Below the pieces are notes generated by a model, which saw only the letters and a program-made list of their open reading frames with translations, had not been told where the DNA came from and did not search any database. A DNA stretch of 64,000 bases from Gorillibacterium timonense (lineage in GTDB: Bacteria; Bacillota; Bacilli; Paenibacillales; NBRC-103111), in contig NZ_LN881721.1 in the NCBI RefSeq assembly GCF_001457415.1, positions 434,001 through 498,000 on the forward strand, read 5' to 3'. Position numbers and translations under genes: made by a program. Within the stretch, counting starts at the first letter, position 1; every line of letters starts with the position of its first letter. This document shows positions 42,422 through 51,334 of the stretch, one piece after another.

Positions 42422-42515
42422 GTACGCCGTCAACCTTATCGTGCGGATACGAAGCGGCGTCAATCGGTATGAGAAGTGGCACGATAACCACGGTTTCTGA
42501 GTTGACAGCGTACTA
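42420..42515. repeat. MITE-like element B
   Basis: 96 bp with inverted ends TAGTACGCCGTCAA / TTGACAGCGTACTA (13 of 14). A second inner stem pairs TTATCGTGC with GCACGATAA. No reading frame. Each right end carries a TTGACA hexamer directed outward. Same family as element C at 35740-35836 in the opposite direction. Confidence 0.85.
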
Positions 42516-42542
42516 GGTAATATGGAGCGGGGAGTGGGTCGC

Positions 42543-43559
42543 ATGTGGTTGCTGTTCGGGGTGGCATTGGCTTTGGTGTATATCCTCATCACAAATCAAT
42601 CGCGCAAGAAAAAGCTGCATAAGAAAAAGGTGGAGACGAAGCCGCAAGGCAAACAACCCATCGTACCGGTCCGCTGGACGCCGGATCTCTCTGCCGAAGG
42701 GGAACAGGAAGTAGAGATGGCGCGGCTTAGCGTGAGCAAGGAAGCCTACCTTCCGGAGGAACCCACAGTATTGAAGGATGCTGCGGCGGAAGATGCGGAT
42801 ACAGAGGGAACGGAGGGTACGGCGAACGTCGAACCCGGGGCCCCCAAGGAATCGGTGTCGGAGCTGCCTTCCGCCCAGGCGTCGCTCGCCTTGGATGAGG
42901 GGGTGCAGCCGAATGCGGATACGACAGATGATTTCGAAGCGGAGCTGGACGCACCCGCGGCCAATCGTCCGGACGTTCGCCCGGAAGAGGTGCTCGGCAG
43001 CGATAAGATCCATTCGTTGTGGGAAGCGGGAAGAGCGCTTGAGAAGCTGTCGGGTGAAGCTCCTCGCTCGTTCATGACCTTTGATTTCGGCCGCCGCAAA
43101 TATCCGCAAGCTCTGTCCATCCTGACGGATGAGGAGTCGGCGCGGGCTTGGGTGGATGCGCTGCAGGAGCGTCTCGACGGCGAGCTGCTCGCCTTCATCG
43201 GAACGACCCGTTGGTTGGGAGAGGAAGACGAGCAGGGAGTGGAGGTCGTCGTCGCCAAGGGAGAGACCCCTTTTGACAGCTTGCGATTGGCTCAGACGGA
43301 TGCCGCGAATTATGATTTGTCCACTGAGGATATCATCACCAAGTTGAAGGAACTGGATCGCCGCTACGGTATTCGGCTGTACGCGGTTCAGACGGATTCG
43401 GTCGGCTTTGAGTTGCTCCGGCAGCCAACCAACCTGCAAGCCTTTGCCGAGGAGCTCTACGCGTTCTGCCCGGACCTTGTCGATCAAGGAGTTGGATCGA
43501 TTGAGCATCTGATCGACTATTTGAAGGATCATCGCGACCTTCATTTGTGGTGGGACTGA
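42543..43559 (+). CDS. Membrane-anchored DUF4253 protein
   Basis: 338 residues. An N-terminal membrane helix (about 1-18) is followed by a basic patch, an acidic low-complexity linker (about 60-150) and a C-terminal DUF4253 domain (about 235-338): FIGTTRWLGEEDEQGVEVVVAKGETPFDSLR, DAANYDLSTEDIITKL, FCPDLVDQGVGSIEHL and the terminal LWWD. Function of the domain unknown. ATG 42543 has GGGGAG at 9 nt; ATG 42522 is in frame. Its stop overlaps the next gene (TGATG). Confidence 0.82.
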   Translation: MWLLFGVALALVYILITNQSRKKKLHKKKVETKPQGKQPIVPVRWTPDLSAEGEQEVEMARLSVSKEAYLPEEPTVLKDAAAEDADTEGTEGTANVEPGAPKESVSELPSAQASLALDEGVQPNADTTDDFEAELDAPAANRPDVRPEEVLGSDKIHSLWEAGRALEKLSGEAPRSFMTFDFGRRKYPQALSILTDEESARAWVDALQERLDGELLAFIGTTRWLGEEDEQGVEVVVAKGETPFDSLRLAQTDAANYDLSTEDIITKLKELDRRYGIRLYAVQTDSVGFELLRQPTNLQAFAEELYAFCPDLVDQGVGSIEHLIDYLKDHRDLHLWWD

Positions 43560-44335
43560 TGACAGACGTTCTTCATATCTTGGGCAACGGAGATTCCATG
43601 GGCGTTCCGCGGGTCTATTGCGACTGCGAGGTCTGCACGGAAGCGCGAACGGAAGGTCTCAATTGGAGACTGCGCTCCGCGGCTTATCTGGAGACGGAGA
43701 CAGGCGGCTTATGGATTGACATCGGGCCCGATTGGGCCAGCCAGATGGAGGCGATGGGCAAGCGAAGCATGCCGATCGCGCTTCTGACCCATGCCCACTT
43801 CGACCATATGGCCGGTCTGCCGGAATGGGCCGACTGCTGCCGCTGGACGGGGGAGAAAGGGATTCTCTATGCACCGCGGGAAGTGCTCGTGCTTGTTCGA
43901 GACCGTTATCCGTGGCTGGAGAACCAGCTGATCTATCGGGAAGCAGACGGCGGGACTCACTTCGGTGAGTGGACGATCACAACGAGGAAGGTTTGCCACG
44001 GCAAGAACGGATACTCCTACGCTTACCGCTTTGAAAAGCCGGGCTTCGCATTCGTCTATTGTCCTGATGCCATCAATCTTGGCGAAGAGGAGAAAGCCTT
44101 TCTGAGAGGGCTGGATCTACTCGTGCTCGGGACAAGTTATTACAAGGAAGAGTTCGACTTCCATACCCGCTCGGTCTACGACATGACCGAAGCCCTCGAG
44201 CTGGCGGAAGAGATCAAACCGAGGCGCATCTATTTCACCCATATGTCACACGGGGTAGATGTGCGGACCGCTTATCCGCTTCCCGACCATGCGTCCTTGA
44301 CCGCGAGAGGCATGCGGATCCCATTAAGCATATGA
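43559..44335 (+). CDS. PhnP-like metallo-beta-lactamase-fold hydrolase
   Basis: 258 residues. LGNGDSMGVPRVYCDCEVCTEAR at the N-terminus contains the Cys pair typical of PhnP-like phosphodiesterases; metal ligands are in LLTHAHFDHMAGL, KVCHGKNG, CPDAINLG and FTHMSHGVD. Such enzymes cleave phosphodiesters (PhnP cuts cyclic ribose phosphates), but no phosphonate genes are adjacent, so the substrate is open. Start overlaps the DUF4253 stop. Confidence 0.87.
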   Translation: MTDVLHILGNGDSMGVPRVYCDCEVCTEARTEGLNWRLRSAAYLETETGGLWIDIGPDWASQMEAMGKRSMPIALLTHAHFDHMAGLPEWADCCRWTGEKGILYAPREVLVLVRDRYPWLENQLIYREADGGTHFGEWTITTRKVCHGKNGYSYAYRFEKPGFAFVYCPDAINLGEEEKAFLRGLDLLVLGTSYYKEEFDFHTRSVYDMTEALELAEEIKPRRIYFTHMSHGVDVRTAYPLPDHASLTARGMRIPLSI

Positions 44336-44342
44336 TAATTTC

Positions 44343-44386
44343 AAAGCCCCGTACCTCTCATTGAATGCGAGAGGTACGGGGCTTTT
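44343..44386. terminator. Bidirectional terminator
   Basis: 17-bp perfect inverted repeat (44343-44359 and 44369-44385, core GCCCCGTACCTCTC) with a T run; between convergent genes. Confidence 0.92.
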
Positions 44387-44421
44387 GGTTGGTCTGACTT
44401 TCCGCTCAGGAACGTATGCAA

Positions 44422-45057
44422 TCAAGAGCGCAGGCTGGGACGCTTGGAGAGCACGGACATGAGTAGGAACCCGGCTACGAAGCCGCCCAGATGGGCATAA
44501 CCATCCACGTTGGGAACGACAAAGGAGTAGATCACACCGATGATGACGATCGTGACGACCGTCTGGCGGGAACTCGGATCGAGGCGATTCGCTCCGAAAA
44601 AGCTCATGAAGATGTAAGCGGCATAGATGCCATAGATGGCTCCGGAAGCTCCTACTCCGAAAAAGACGTCGGAGTGCAGGGCATAAGAGGCGAGATTGCC
44701 CAAGACTCCGGCTAGGAGATAGAACAACGTATAGCGGATGGAACCCAGCGTCCTTTCCAGGGGCGGAGCGAACACGAGCAGGTTAAACATATTGAACAAC
44801 AGATGGTAAGGGCCGTTGTGCAAGAAAACGGCGGCGACGTATCTCCATACATCGGGTGTGGTCGGCAGATTCAGGTAAGCCGCGGAAGCAGCATCCATCT
44901 TGTACATGGCTCCAAAATGGACAAGGGTCGGTAAGGATGTGGACGACCCGTAGATCGTCATCAGGATGTACATAACTACGTTTATGGCGATTAGAAGAGA
45001 AGTGATCGGGTACAGCTTCAGGTATTGTCGAAAGCTCTCATAACGGATAAATTGCAT
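44422..45057 (-). CDS. Rhomboid family intramembrane serine protease
   Basis: 211 residues, six membrane segments. The HNGPYHLLFNM segment is in helix 2, the catalytic Ser138 in VGASGAIYG and the catalytic His189 in DGYAHLGGF. It cleaves membrane proteins within the bilayer. Start ATG 45057 is chosen for AAAGGAG and the usual N-terminus; the frame continues to 45219 but that part has no hydrophobic or conserved sequence. Lies downstream of the HtrA-like gene on the same strand. Confidence 0.9.
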   Translation of the reverse strand: MQFIRYESFRQYLKLYPITSLLIAINVVMYILMTIYGSSTSLPTLVHFGAMYKMDAASAAYLNLPTTPDVWRYVAAVFLHNGPYHLLFNMFNLLVFAPPLERTLGSIRYTLFYLLAGVLGNLASYALHSDVFFGVGASGAIYGIYAAYIFMSFFGANRLDPSSRQTVVTIVIIGVIYSFVVPNVDGYAHLGGFVAGFLLMSVLSKRPSLRS

Positions 45058-45187
45058 GACGTTGACTCCTTTGGTCTGCGAACAGGCTTTCGCTGGATGA
45101 ATAGACGTATCTCCAAAGTACTCATTTGGAGAGCCAATGTCAAACTTGGCCCCGAGCGACACCCATTTGCGGCAAGACAGGCCAAAC

Positions 45188-45237
45188 GAGAGCCCTCCCT
45201 CATTCACGGACCATTTCATGAACAGGGGAGGGCTCTC
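45188..45237. terminator. Hairpin between HtrA-like and rhomboid genes
   Basis: 12-bp inverted repeat GAGAGCCCTCCC / GGGAGGGCTCTC, with 26-nt loop, 10 nt after the HtrA-like stop on the minus strand. The T run is weak, so it may only reduce readthrough. Confidence 0.6.
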
Positions 45238-45246
45238 TTAGTCGAA

Positions 45247-47745
45247 TTACTTGGTCAGCTTGAGGGAGGCAAAGACGTCTGCCAGTCGTTTCTCATTCTC
45301 CGGAGTCCGTACGGCGTCATTGATCATTAATTTGGCGACGTAGGTGGTGCCGTTCTTGGAGAAGACATATTCCGTCAGGTGATAAGGAATGTTCTTTTGC
45401 TTGCCGGATGCGGTGTATGTGCGGGCTTCGCCTCCGAACAGCGTTACCTTTTGCGAGGTATAGGTGTAGTCGGAATCGGCATTCTTCACTTTCTTGTGCT
45501 CGGCATCCTCGGCCTTGAGAGCATCCGCCAGCTTGGTATCGGGCCGCGCTTCCACCCGGAAGCTTCCACCCAGGAAGGTGAAGATCGCCGTTTTGGCTTC
45601 CTTGCTCTTGCCTGTGAGATCGGTCCACCATAGCTCCGGAACCTTAAGGGTATAGCCATATTTCGTGTTGCTGTACGTCATCGTGCGATCGGGATCTTCC
45701 TGATCGTCTTCATCCTGGATATAGCCGATAGACGGATTCATCAGCTCTTTGTCGATCCGGATCGATTCCGAGAGGCTTTTCACAATCGGCTTCATGTCGG
45801 AGGCCGCGTCCTTCGGGTAGGAGATGACGATGCGGTATTTGTACTTGTCCTTGAGGAAGTAGTAATGCTGCTCCACCGTCCACTTGTCGCCCATTGTCGA
45901 GGACAGCGTATTGGCGATCCCCGTTATTCCGCCAAGCTTCACTTCCTGGGCACCTGAAATCGTGCGGTAATTAGCGGCGTAGCTCTTCTTGAAGTGGTCT
46001 TCCTGCCGCTTCGCCCAGCCTGCGAGCGTATCTCCGGAAGCGGCGGAGCTTACCGTCACCGTCACGCTGCGGGAGAAATCGTCGTTCGCATATTCCAGGC
46101 CGCCCAGCCAGGAAGATTCTTCCCAGTCACTCGGGATATCGAACGAGATTCCGTAATCGCTCGAGACAAGCCGGGTTTTGGCCGAGCTGCCGATATCCTT
46201 CAAGGCGGCATCGGTCCGGTCGAACGAAGGCTTGAAGCTGCCGAGAAGCTCGATGTAGCTGCCCAGCTTGGTGCGGTTGCTTGAAATCTCGCTGTTTTCG
46301 ATGAACAAGGTGACGAAATAGACTTTATCTCCCTTTAAATAAGCGCGGGCTTGATAATACGAACCGTCTTGCAGCTTGCCGGTGATCACGCCATACGGAT
46401 AAGCCGCATCGTCCACGTATTTGCGCTCGTAGACCGTCCCGTATTGGCCGGAGGATGCCAGCTTGCGGAGAAGCGCGCTGGGGGACATGTCCTCGCTCTG
46501 CTGCTTGGCAACATTAACGGTGATGAGGAATTCCCCTTTGGCGTCTCCGAACATGACGCTGTCCTCGCCTTGGTAATCTCCGTAGAGGACAAGGCCTGGA
46601 GGGTATTTCATCGACCAGCCGTTCTGGCTGTCGCCGATGCGGGTCTTTCCTTCATCGGTGTCGAGGGAAGAGCTGCCTGTGCTGGGACTCCAGGTTGTTC
46701 CGCTGTCGTCTTCACCCAGCGTGAGTGTCCGTTCCTTCGTCAGCCCCCCCGATTGGAGAAGAAGTGTCACTTTTTGTCCGGGCAGATAACGCTTCAGCAG
46801 CTCGTTCAGTCCCACGAGGGTGTCAGCCGACTTGCCGTCGATGGAGAGCAGGCTGTCTCCTTCTTTGATCCCGGCAAGGGCGCCGGGGGAATCCGGCTCC
46901 ACGTAGGAGACGCTGAGCGCCTGGCGTGTCGGCAGACCGACGACCGCTTCCCAGCTCTCTTCAAGTTCCAGCCCGAGGGACGGGCGCTTCACTTTCCCGT
47001 AGGTGAGAAACTGATCCAGAACATAGACGGCGGTATCGGCCGGAATGGCAAAGCCGAGGCTGTCGACACCAATGTCCGTGTATTTGAGCGTATTGATGCC
47101 GATGACCTCGCCCTTCATGTTGAGCAGAGGCCCGCCGCTGTTGCCCGGGTTGATGGCGGCATCGGTTTGCAGCAGTTGGTATTTGGAGTTCACGGACCGA
47201 TCCATGCCGCTGACGATTCCCGATGTGACGGAATTTCGCAGAGCGAAGGAAATCGGCGTGCCAATGGCAATGACGCTGTCGCCGACGTGAATGTCGGCCG
47301 GATTGGCGAACACGGCCGCGGTCATTCCGCTTGCGTCGATCTTGACGAGAGCCAGATCGCTTTCCTCGTCGTAATGGGTGACGGTAGCGGAATAGGATTT
47401 CCCTTCGTAGGTGACGACGATCAGGCTCTTCATATCCTTGACCACATGGGCATTGGTCATAATCAGTCCGTCCGAGCGGACGACAATGCCGGTTCCATGC
47501 GCCAGATCATACCGATTGGCCGAAGAGCTGTCCGCTGAATCGACGGGCTTGCCGATGATGGCGACTACGGACGGGGAAACCTTGCTGATGATCGGGGCGA
47601 TTCCGGTCGAAGCGCTGCCGACGGCCGTTCCGGTTGATAGAGCGGAATCGGCGAAGGCGGCCGGGGCTGGAGCGCCAGCCAAGAGCACAGCGGCGCAAGC
47701 GAGCGCCAAAGCGGATTTTCGCAGCCTGAATTTGAATGGGTTCAT
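45247..47745 (-). CDS. HtrA/DegP-like serine protease with PDZ and long C-terminal repeats
   Basis: 832 residues, twice the length of usual HtrA. Signal peptide to about residue 32 (APAAFA-D). Trypsin-like domain (45-250) with the triad His100 (TNAHVV), Asp130 (EESDLALVKI) and Ser203 (NPGNSGGPL). A PDZ domain spans about 260-350. Residues 370-832 hold what look like three related beta-rich units, each starting with a phrase such as GWSMKYPPGL, YGISFDIPSDW or YGYTLKVPELWW. It is secreted rather than membrane-anchored. Probably degrades or refolds damaged envelope proteins. Confidence 0.9.
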   Translation of the reverse strand: MNPFKFRLRKSALALACAAVLLAGAPAPAAFADSALSTGTAVGSASTGIAPIISKVSPSVVAIIGKPVDSADSSSANRYDLAHGTGIVVRSDGLIMTNAHVVKDMKSLIVVTYEGKSYSATVTHYDEESDLALVKIDASGMTAAVFANPADIHVGDSVIAIGTPISFALRNSVTSGIVSGMDRSVNSKYQLLQTDAAINPGNSGGPLLNMKGEVIGINTLKYTDIGVDSLGFAIPADTAVYVLDQFLTYGKVKRPSLGLELEESWEAVVGLPTRQALSVSYVEPDSPGALAGIKEGDSLLSIDGKSADTLVGLNELLKRYLPGQKVTLLLQSGGLTKERTLTLGEDDSGTTWSPSTGSSSLDTDEGKTRIGDSQNGWSMKYPPGLVLYGDYQGEDSVMFGDAKGEFLITVNVAKQQSEDMSPSALLRKLASSGQYGTVYERKYVDDAAYPYGVITGKLQDGSYYQARAYLKGDKVYFVTLFIENSEISSNRTKLGSYIELLGSFKPSFDRTDAALKDIGSSAKTRLVSSDYGISFDIPSDWEESSWLGGLEYANDDFSRSVTVTVSSAASGDTLAGWAKRQEDHFKKSYAANYRTISGAQEVKLGGITGIANTLSSTMGDKWTVEQHYYFLKDKYKYRIVISYPKDAASDMKPIVKSLSESIRIDKELMNPSIGYIQDEDDQEDPDRTMTYSNTKYGYTLKVPELWWTDLTGKSKEAKTAIFTFLGGSFRVEARPDTKLADALKAEDAEHKKVKNADSDYTYTSQKVTLFGGEARTYTASGKQKNIPYHLTEYVFSKNGTTYVAKLMINDAVRTPENEKRLADVFASLKLTK

Positions 47746-47827
47746 CGATTGGACTCCCTCTCTGATAAGCTATCCGTTCTTACTTCAACGGAGTGGAGGG
47801 AAACTCCTGCTAATTTCCATATTGTCC

Positions 47828-47845
47828 TAGTACGTGTCTTCAAAC
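47828..47845. repeat. Possible end of a TAGTAC-type element
   Basis: TAGTACGTGTCTTCAAAC resembles the reverse complement of 10501-10518 (14 of 18 bases) and starts with the TAGTAC of the MITE-like family. No partner end was found nearby. Confidence 0.25.
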
Positions 47846-47874
47846 CCGAATTGGGGGTGATTCAACGTTGCTCA

Positions 47875-47883
47875 TGGTATAAT
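47875..47883 (+). promoter_or_regulatory. Extended -10 promoter of the GNAT gene
   Basis: TGG-TATAAT, 33 bp upstream of the GNAT start codon; no clear -35 hexamer. Confidence 0.5.
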
Positions 47884-47915
47884 GGCAGCAAATCCAGAAG
47901 ACAGGATGTGGGGGC

Positions 47916-49058
47916 ATGGCAGACATTCGGCTGATTCGCCCGGAGGAGCGGGAGGAAGCGATCCGGCTGTCGGACCGGACTTTCCGGTCGCCGGGGCAGA
48001 GCTCGATGGGACAGGCATTTCCGGATGTGTTCTCGATGGAGCTTCGGCAATCGTATGGAGCATTTGAGGAGGGGCGTCTCGCCGCCTTCATGGGCTTGGT
48101 TCCTGCCGTGCTGCGCATCGGCTCGGCGAGTGTCCATGCCATGCTGCTCGGCTCCGTCTGCACCGCCGAGGAATACCGCGGGCGCGGCCTCGCAGCTGAG
48201 CTGCTTAACAAGGTCATCGCCCACTCCGATGAAGCGGGCGCGACGTTGCTGCTTGTCTCCGGCGGGCGCGGTCTCTATCAACGCGCGGGCTGCTATCCCT
48301 TCGGCCGCTCGGATATCCTGGAGCTTACTCCCGAATCGGTCGGAGCGGGAGGCAAATGCCCGGATGGGGCGGTCTGTCGGGAGTTCTCGCCAGAGGATTG
48401 GTTCCACCTGCAGCGGCTCGCTTCCGCGCGCAAGGTTCGCTTCGATGCCTCCTTGGCCGATCTAGCGCGGCTCATTCGATCGGAAGCCTGGGCAAGCATC
48501 GTCGGCCTCCGTCATCGGGTGCTGTTGGCCGAGCGGGGAGGACTCCCGCTTGCCTTCGCAGTGATCGGCATTCCCGATGACCCTGCCGATCCGGAGAAGC
48601 CCGCGCGCCTGATCGAATGGGCTGGAGATGCGGAAGCCGCGAGCATGCTGATCGCCGAATCGATCGGCCGTTACGGGCTCTCCCGGATCGCCGTTCCCGT
48701 ACCTTGGCATGAGCGGGAGCTCGCCGCTGCTCTGCTACCGCTGACGGACCGGAGCAATCCGGAAGCCGATCGCCATACGGTAAAAATCTTGAATTCGGAA
48801 CGGCTGCTCGGCCAATTGACACCTTATTTGATGGAGACGCAGGAACAATACGCTTTCGACTTCAGCCTGAAGGGAAGGACGGATGGCGGAGCGATACTCT
48901 ATCTAGGAGGCCGAACGGCGGAGCTTCATGCAGAAGAGCTGGTCTCTCTCCTGTTTGATCCGGACAGCGCCTTCCCGCTTCATGCGGACTTCAGGCGCGA
49001 GCTCGGAGGTCTGCTGCCCGTACCGCTCCCCTATGAGAAGGGACTGCATTACGTTTAA
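47916..49058 (+). CDS. GNAT family N-acetyltransferase (Eis-like, two acetyltransferase domains)
   Basis: 380 residues. The N-terminal GNAT domain has VHAMLLGSVCTAEEYRGRGLAAELL, with the acetyl-CoA loop R-G-R-G-L-A, followed by LLLVSGGRGLYQRAGCYPFGR. The length and layout (second GNAT-like part at about 150-290, sterol-carrier-like C-terminal part) fit Eis-type or GNAT_acetyltransf_9 proteins. These acetylate amines, including aminoglycosides in some cases; the actual substrate is unknown. Start has GTGGGGGC upstream. Confidence 0.8.
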   Translation: MADIRLIRPEEREEAIRLSDRTFRSPGQSSMGQAFPDVFSMELRQSYGAFEEGRLAAFMGLVPAVLRIGSASVHAMLLGSVCTAEEYRGRGLAAELLNKVIAHSDEAGATLLLVSGGRGLYQRAGCYPFGRSDILELTPESVGAGGKCPDGAVCREFSPEDWFHLQRLASARKVRFDASLADLARLIRSEAWASIVGLRHRVLLAERGGLPLAFAVIGIPDDPADPEKPARLIEWAGDAEAASMLIAESIGRYGLSRIAVPVPWHERELAAALLPLTDRSNPEADRHTVKILNSERLLGQLTPYLMETQEQYAFDFSLKGRTDGGAILYLGGRTAELHAEELVSLLFDPDSAFPLHADFRRELGGLLPVPLPYEKGLHYV

Positions 49059-49065
49059 TGCGCAA

Positions 49066-49101
49066 GCAAAAGGAGACGTCCAAAACGGCGTCTCCTTTTG
49101 C
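49066..49101. terminator. Bidirectional terminator
   Basis: 13-bp arms GCAAAAGGAGACG / CGTCTCCTTTTGC, between the GNAT and SDR genes, which are convergent. Confidence 0.85.
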
Positions 49102-49135
49102 ATAGTGGTCCGAACATCGGCATCGGCAAGTCTCC

Positions 49136-50011
49136 TCAGCCGTGTACGACGGTTCCTCCGTTGATGTGAATCACTTGGCCGGTGATATAAGAGGAATCCT
49201 CCGAAGCGAGGAACACATAGGCCGGGGCAAGCTCCTCTGGCTGACCGGGCCGCTTCATCGGTGCGTTCGCTCCATGCTCCGAGGTCCTCTTCGCGTCGAA
49301 AGTGGACGGAATGAGCGGAGTCCAGATCGGCCCAGGTGCTATGGCGTTCACGCGAACTCCTTGCTCAATCAGGCTGCCGGAGAGGGAATACGTGAATGCG
49401 GAGATGGCCCCCTTCGTTGATGAGTAATCAAGCAGCTGCGGGCTGCCTTGATAGGCGGTTACGGACGTCGTGTTGATGATCGAGGACCCGTCCTTCAGAT
49501 GAGGAAGCGCGGCTTTTACCAGATAGAACATCGCAAAGATATTCGTCCGGAACGTCTTTTCGAGCTGCTCGCGGGTGATGTCGGTAATGCTCTTCTGTGG
49601 ATGCTGCTCCGCCGCATTGTTGACGAGGATATTCAAGCCGCCGAACTTCTTAACGGTCTCGCTTACGAGCTTGCCGCAGAATGCTTCGTCGCCGATGTCG
49701 CCGGGCAGAAGCAAGCACTCGCCACCTTGCTCTTCCACGAGCCGCTTCGTTTCCTCGGCATCTCCATGTTCGTTCAAATAGGAGATGGCTACCTTGGCCC
49801 CCTCCGTTGCGAATGCGATGGCCACGGCGCGGCCGATTCCGCTGTCCCCGCCGGTAATCAGCGCAGCCTTGCCCTGCAGCTTGCCGCTGCCTTTATAGCT
49901 GCGATCCACCGCAACCGGTTTGGGATGCATGTCACTTTCGATGCCGGGCTGCCGGTCCTGATGCTGGAGAGGCATGGTTGGCTTTTGCGAAGAGTTGGAT
50001 GTCGTAGACAT
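49136..50011 (-). CDS. SDR family oxidoreductase, general-stress type (YdaD/YhdF/GSP39-like)
   Basis: 291 residues. A 40-residue N-terminal extension (QHQDRQPGIESDMHPKP) precedes the Rossmann domain with TGGDSGIGRA, NNAA, and catalytic Ser/Tyr/Lys in INTTSVTAY and YSSTKGA. The extension and GRAVAIAFATEGAKVAI are typical of the Bacillus stress protein group 39, NAD(P)-dependent. ATG 50011 has AAAGGAG at good spacing; the open frame continues upstream without conserved sequence. Confidence 0.92.
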   Translation of the reverse strand: MSTTSNSSQKPTMPLQHQDRQPGIESDMHPKPVAVDRSYKGSGKLQGKAALITGGDSGIGRAVAIAFATEGAKVAISYLNEHGDAEETKRLVEEQGGECLLLPGDIGDEAFCGKLVSETVKKFGGLNILVNNAAEQHPQKSITDITREQLEKTFRTNIFAMFYLVKAALPHLKDGSSIINTTSVTAYQGSPQLLDYSSTKGAISAFTYSLSGSLIEQGVRVNAIAPGPIWTPLIPSTFDAKRTSEHGANAPMKRPGQPEELAPAYVFLASEDSSYITGQVIHINGGTVVHG

Positions 50012-50154
50012 GCGATATCTCCTTTCGGAAGGTAACTGACCTTGAGATTCGATTCGAAGGCGTAATAGGGTGGGAGAAAATGAACGTGTGCGAATAAGCG
50101 TTCCATCTGTTACTATGCCCACCCGGGTTAAACTGAACCAAACAAGCCCGCAAA

Positions 50155-50203
50155 TAAAAAATCGGAAGGCGGCCTGGACATAGGTCCGAGCTGTCATTCC
50201 GAT
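50155..50203 (-). terminator. Terminator of the DUF1328 gene
   Basis: ATCGGAA / TTCCGAT (50161-50167, 50197-50203) with inner GGAC/GTCC stem; read on the minus strand, TTTTTTAT follows. Confidence 0.7.
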
Positions 50204-50237
50204 CCGGAATAAGGGGCTGTGGCTGTTAATGCCTCTG

Positions 50238-50408
50238 TTAGACGTTCGGCTTGCTTCGGCGTCCCAGGAAGAAGGAAGCGACGAAGAGAATCAGGAAGAG
50301 GACGAACAGAATCTTCGCGATTCCGGCCGCGGCGTTCACGATCCCGGCGAAGCCGAAGATGCCGGCAATAATCGCTACGATCAAGAAGAGCAAGGGATAT
50401 TTCAGCAT
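50238..50408 (-). CDS. DUF1328 small membrane protein (YtjA type)
   Basis: 56 residues with two hydrophobic helices: [20 protein letters not shown], a short turn [15 protein letters not shown] and a second helix ending in [11 protein letters not shown]. This is the complete DUF1328/YtjA pattern, often seen in stress-induced genes. AAAGGCGG lies upstream. It is 226 bp upstream of the stress-type SDR gene on the same strand but has its own terminator. Confidence 0.85.
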   Translation of the reverse strand: MLKYPLLFLIVAIIAGIFGFAGIVNAAAGIAKILFVLFLILFVASFFLGRRSKPNV

Positions 50409-50470
50409 AGGAAGACCGCCTTTCTGCGCTTCAGCAGCGCTGTCGGTTTGGCTTGCAGCCCATTCGTTCT

Positions 50471-50506
50471 GGGCCTACCGGGAAGCTTCCCGGTAAGCCC
50501 TTTTTA
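50471..50506 (+). terminator. Terminator with no gene in front of it on its strand
   Basis: GGGC(C)TACCGGGAAG / CTTCCCGGTA(A)GCCC followed by TTTTTAC. The nearest upstream genes are on the minus strand, and rluF starts 115 bp downstream. It may end antisense transcription or act as an attenuator for rluF. Confidence 0.75.
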
Positions 50507-50620
50507 CCCGACCGTCCGATTAGTGAATCAAGAACGAGCCTATGCCGCTTTTCCTTGGCGAGACATTCTGCTATCGTAGGAAGACAGAGAGAGCTGAGGA
50601 AAGAAAGGCGAGGAACGCAC

Positions 50621-51334
50621 ATGCGGATCAACAAATATATCAGTGAAACGGGAGTTTGCTCCCGTCGGGAAGCGGATAAATGGGTGGAGGAAGGGCGCGT
50701 CACCATCAATGGGGTGAAGGCGGAGCTTGGAAGTCAAGCGGAGGAAGGGGACGATGTTCGGGTCGATGGCCGTCCGATTGGGGACAAGAAACGAACGGTC
50801 TATTTGGCGCTCAACAAACCGGTCGGGATCACGTGTACGACGGAGAGCCATATCAAAGGGAATATCGTCGATTTTGTCGGCTATCCGGAGCGGATCTTTC
50901 CCATCGGGCGGCTGGATAAGGATTCGGAGGGGCTTATTCTTCTGACGAACGACGGTGACATCGTCAATAAAATCCTGCGAGTCGAGCATGGGCATGAGAA
51001 GGAGTATATCGTTACCGTAGACAAGCCCCTTACCCCTGAATTCCTCGAAGGAATGGCCCAGGGCGTACCGATTCTGGACACCGTAACCTTGCCCTGCCGG
51101 ATTCAAAAAGCGGGAGAACGCACCTTCCGGATCATTCTCACCCAAGGGCTTAATCGGCAAATCCGCCGAATGTGCGCCCACTTCGGCTATCAGGTCCGCA
51201 AGCTGAAGAGAATCCGCATCATCAACGTCCGCTTAGGCGAGCTGAAGACGGGGCAATGGCGCAAGCTGTCGGCGGACGAACTAGAGGGCCTTGTGCCCGG
51301 TCACCGCAAGGAGCGGTCACGGCCTCTCGGCTGA
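50621..51334 (+). CDS. RNA pseudouridine synthase, RluF/RluB family
   Basis: 237 residues. S4 domain at the N-terminus ([34 protein letters not shown]), then the synthase domain with the catalytic Asp in [19 protein letters not shown] and the RsuA-family ending [19 protein letters not shown]. The KPVGITCTT stretch resembles RluF, which modifies 23S rRNA. ATG 50621 follows AAGGCGAGG. The 3' end overlaps the convergent GGDEF gene by 18 bp. Confidence 0.92.
   Translation: MRINKYISETGVCSRREADKWVEEGRVTINGVKAELGSQAEEGDDVRVDGRPIGDKKRTVYLALNKPVGITCTTESHIKGNIVDFVGYPERIFPIGRLDKDSEGLILLTNDGDIVNKILRVEHGHEKEYIVTVDKPLTPEFLEGMAQGVPILDTVTLPCRIQKAGERTFRIILTQGLNRQIRRMCAHFGYQVRKLKRIRIINVRLGELKTGQWRKLSADELEGLVPGHRKERSRPLG

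Noticed and set aside
44422..45219. Longer rhomboid reading frame from 45219
   Set aside because: The extra 54 residues cover the hairpin and the true ribosome binding site at about 45070; the usual rhomboid N-terminus begins at 45057.
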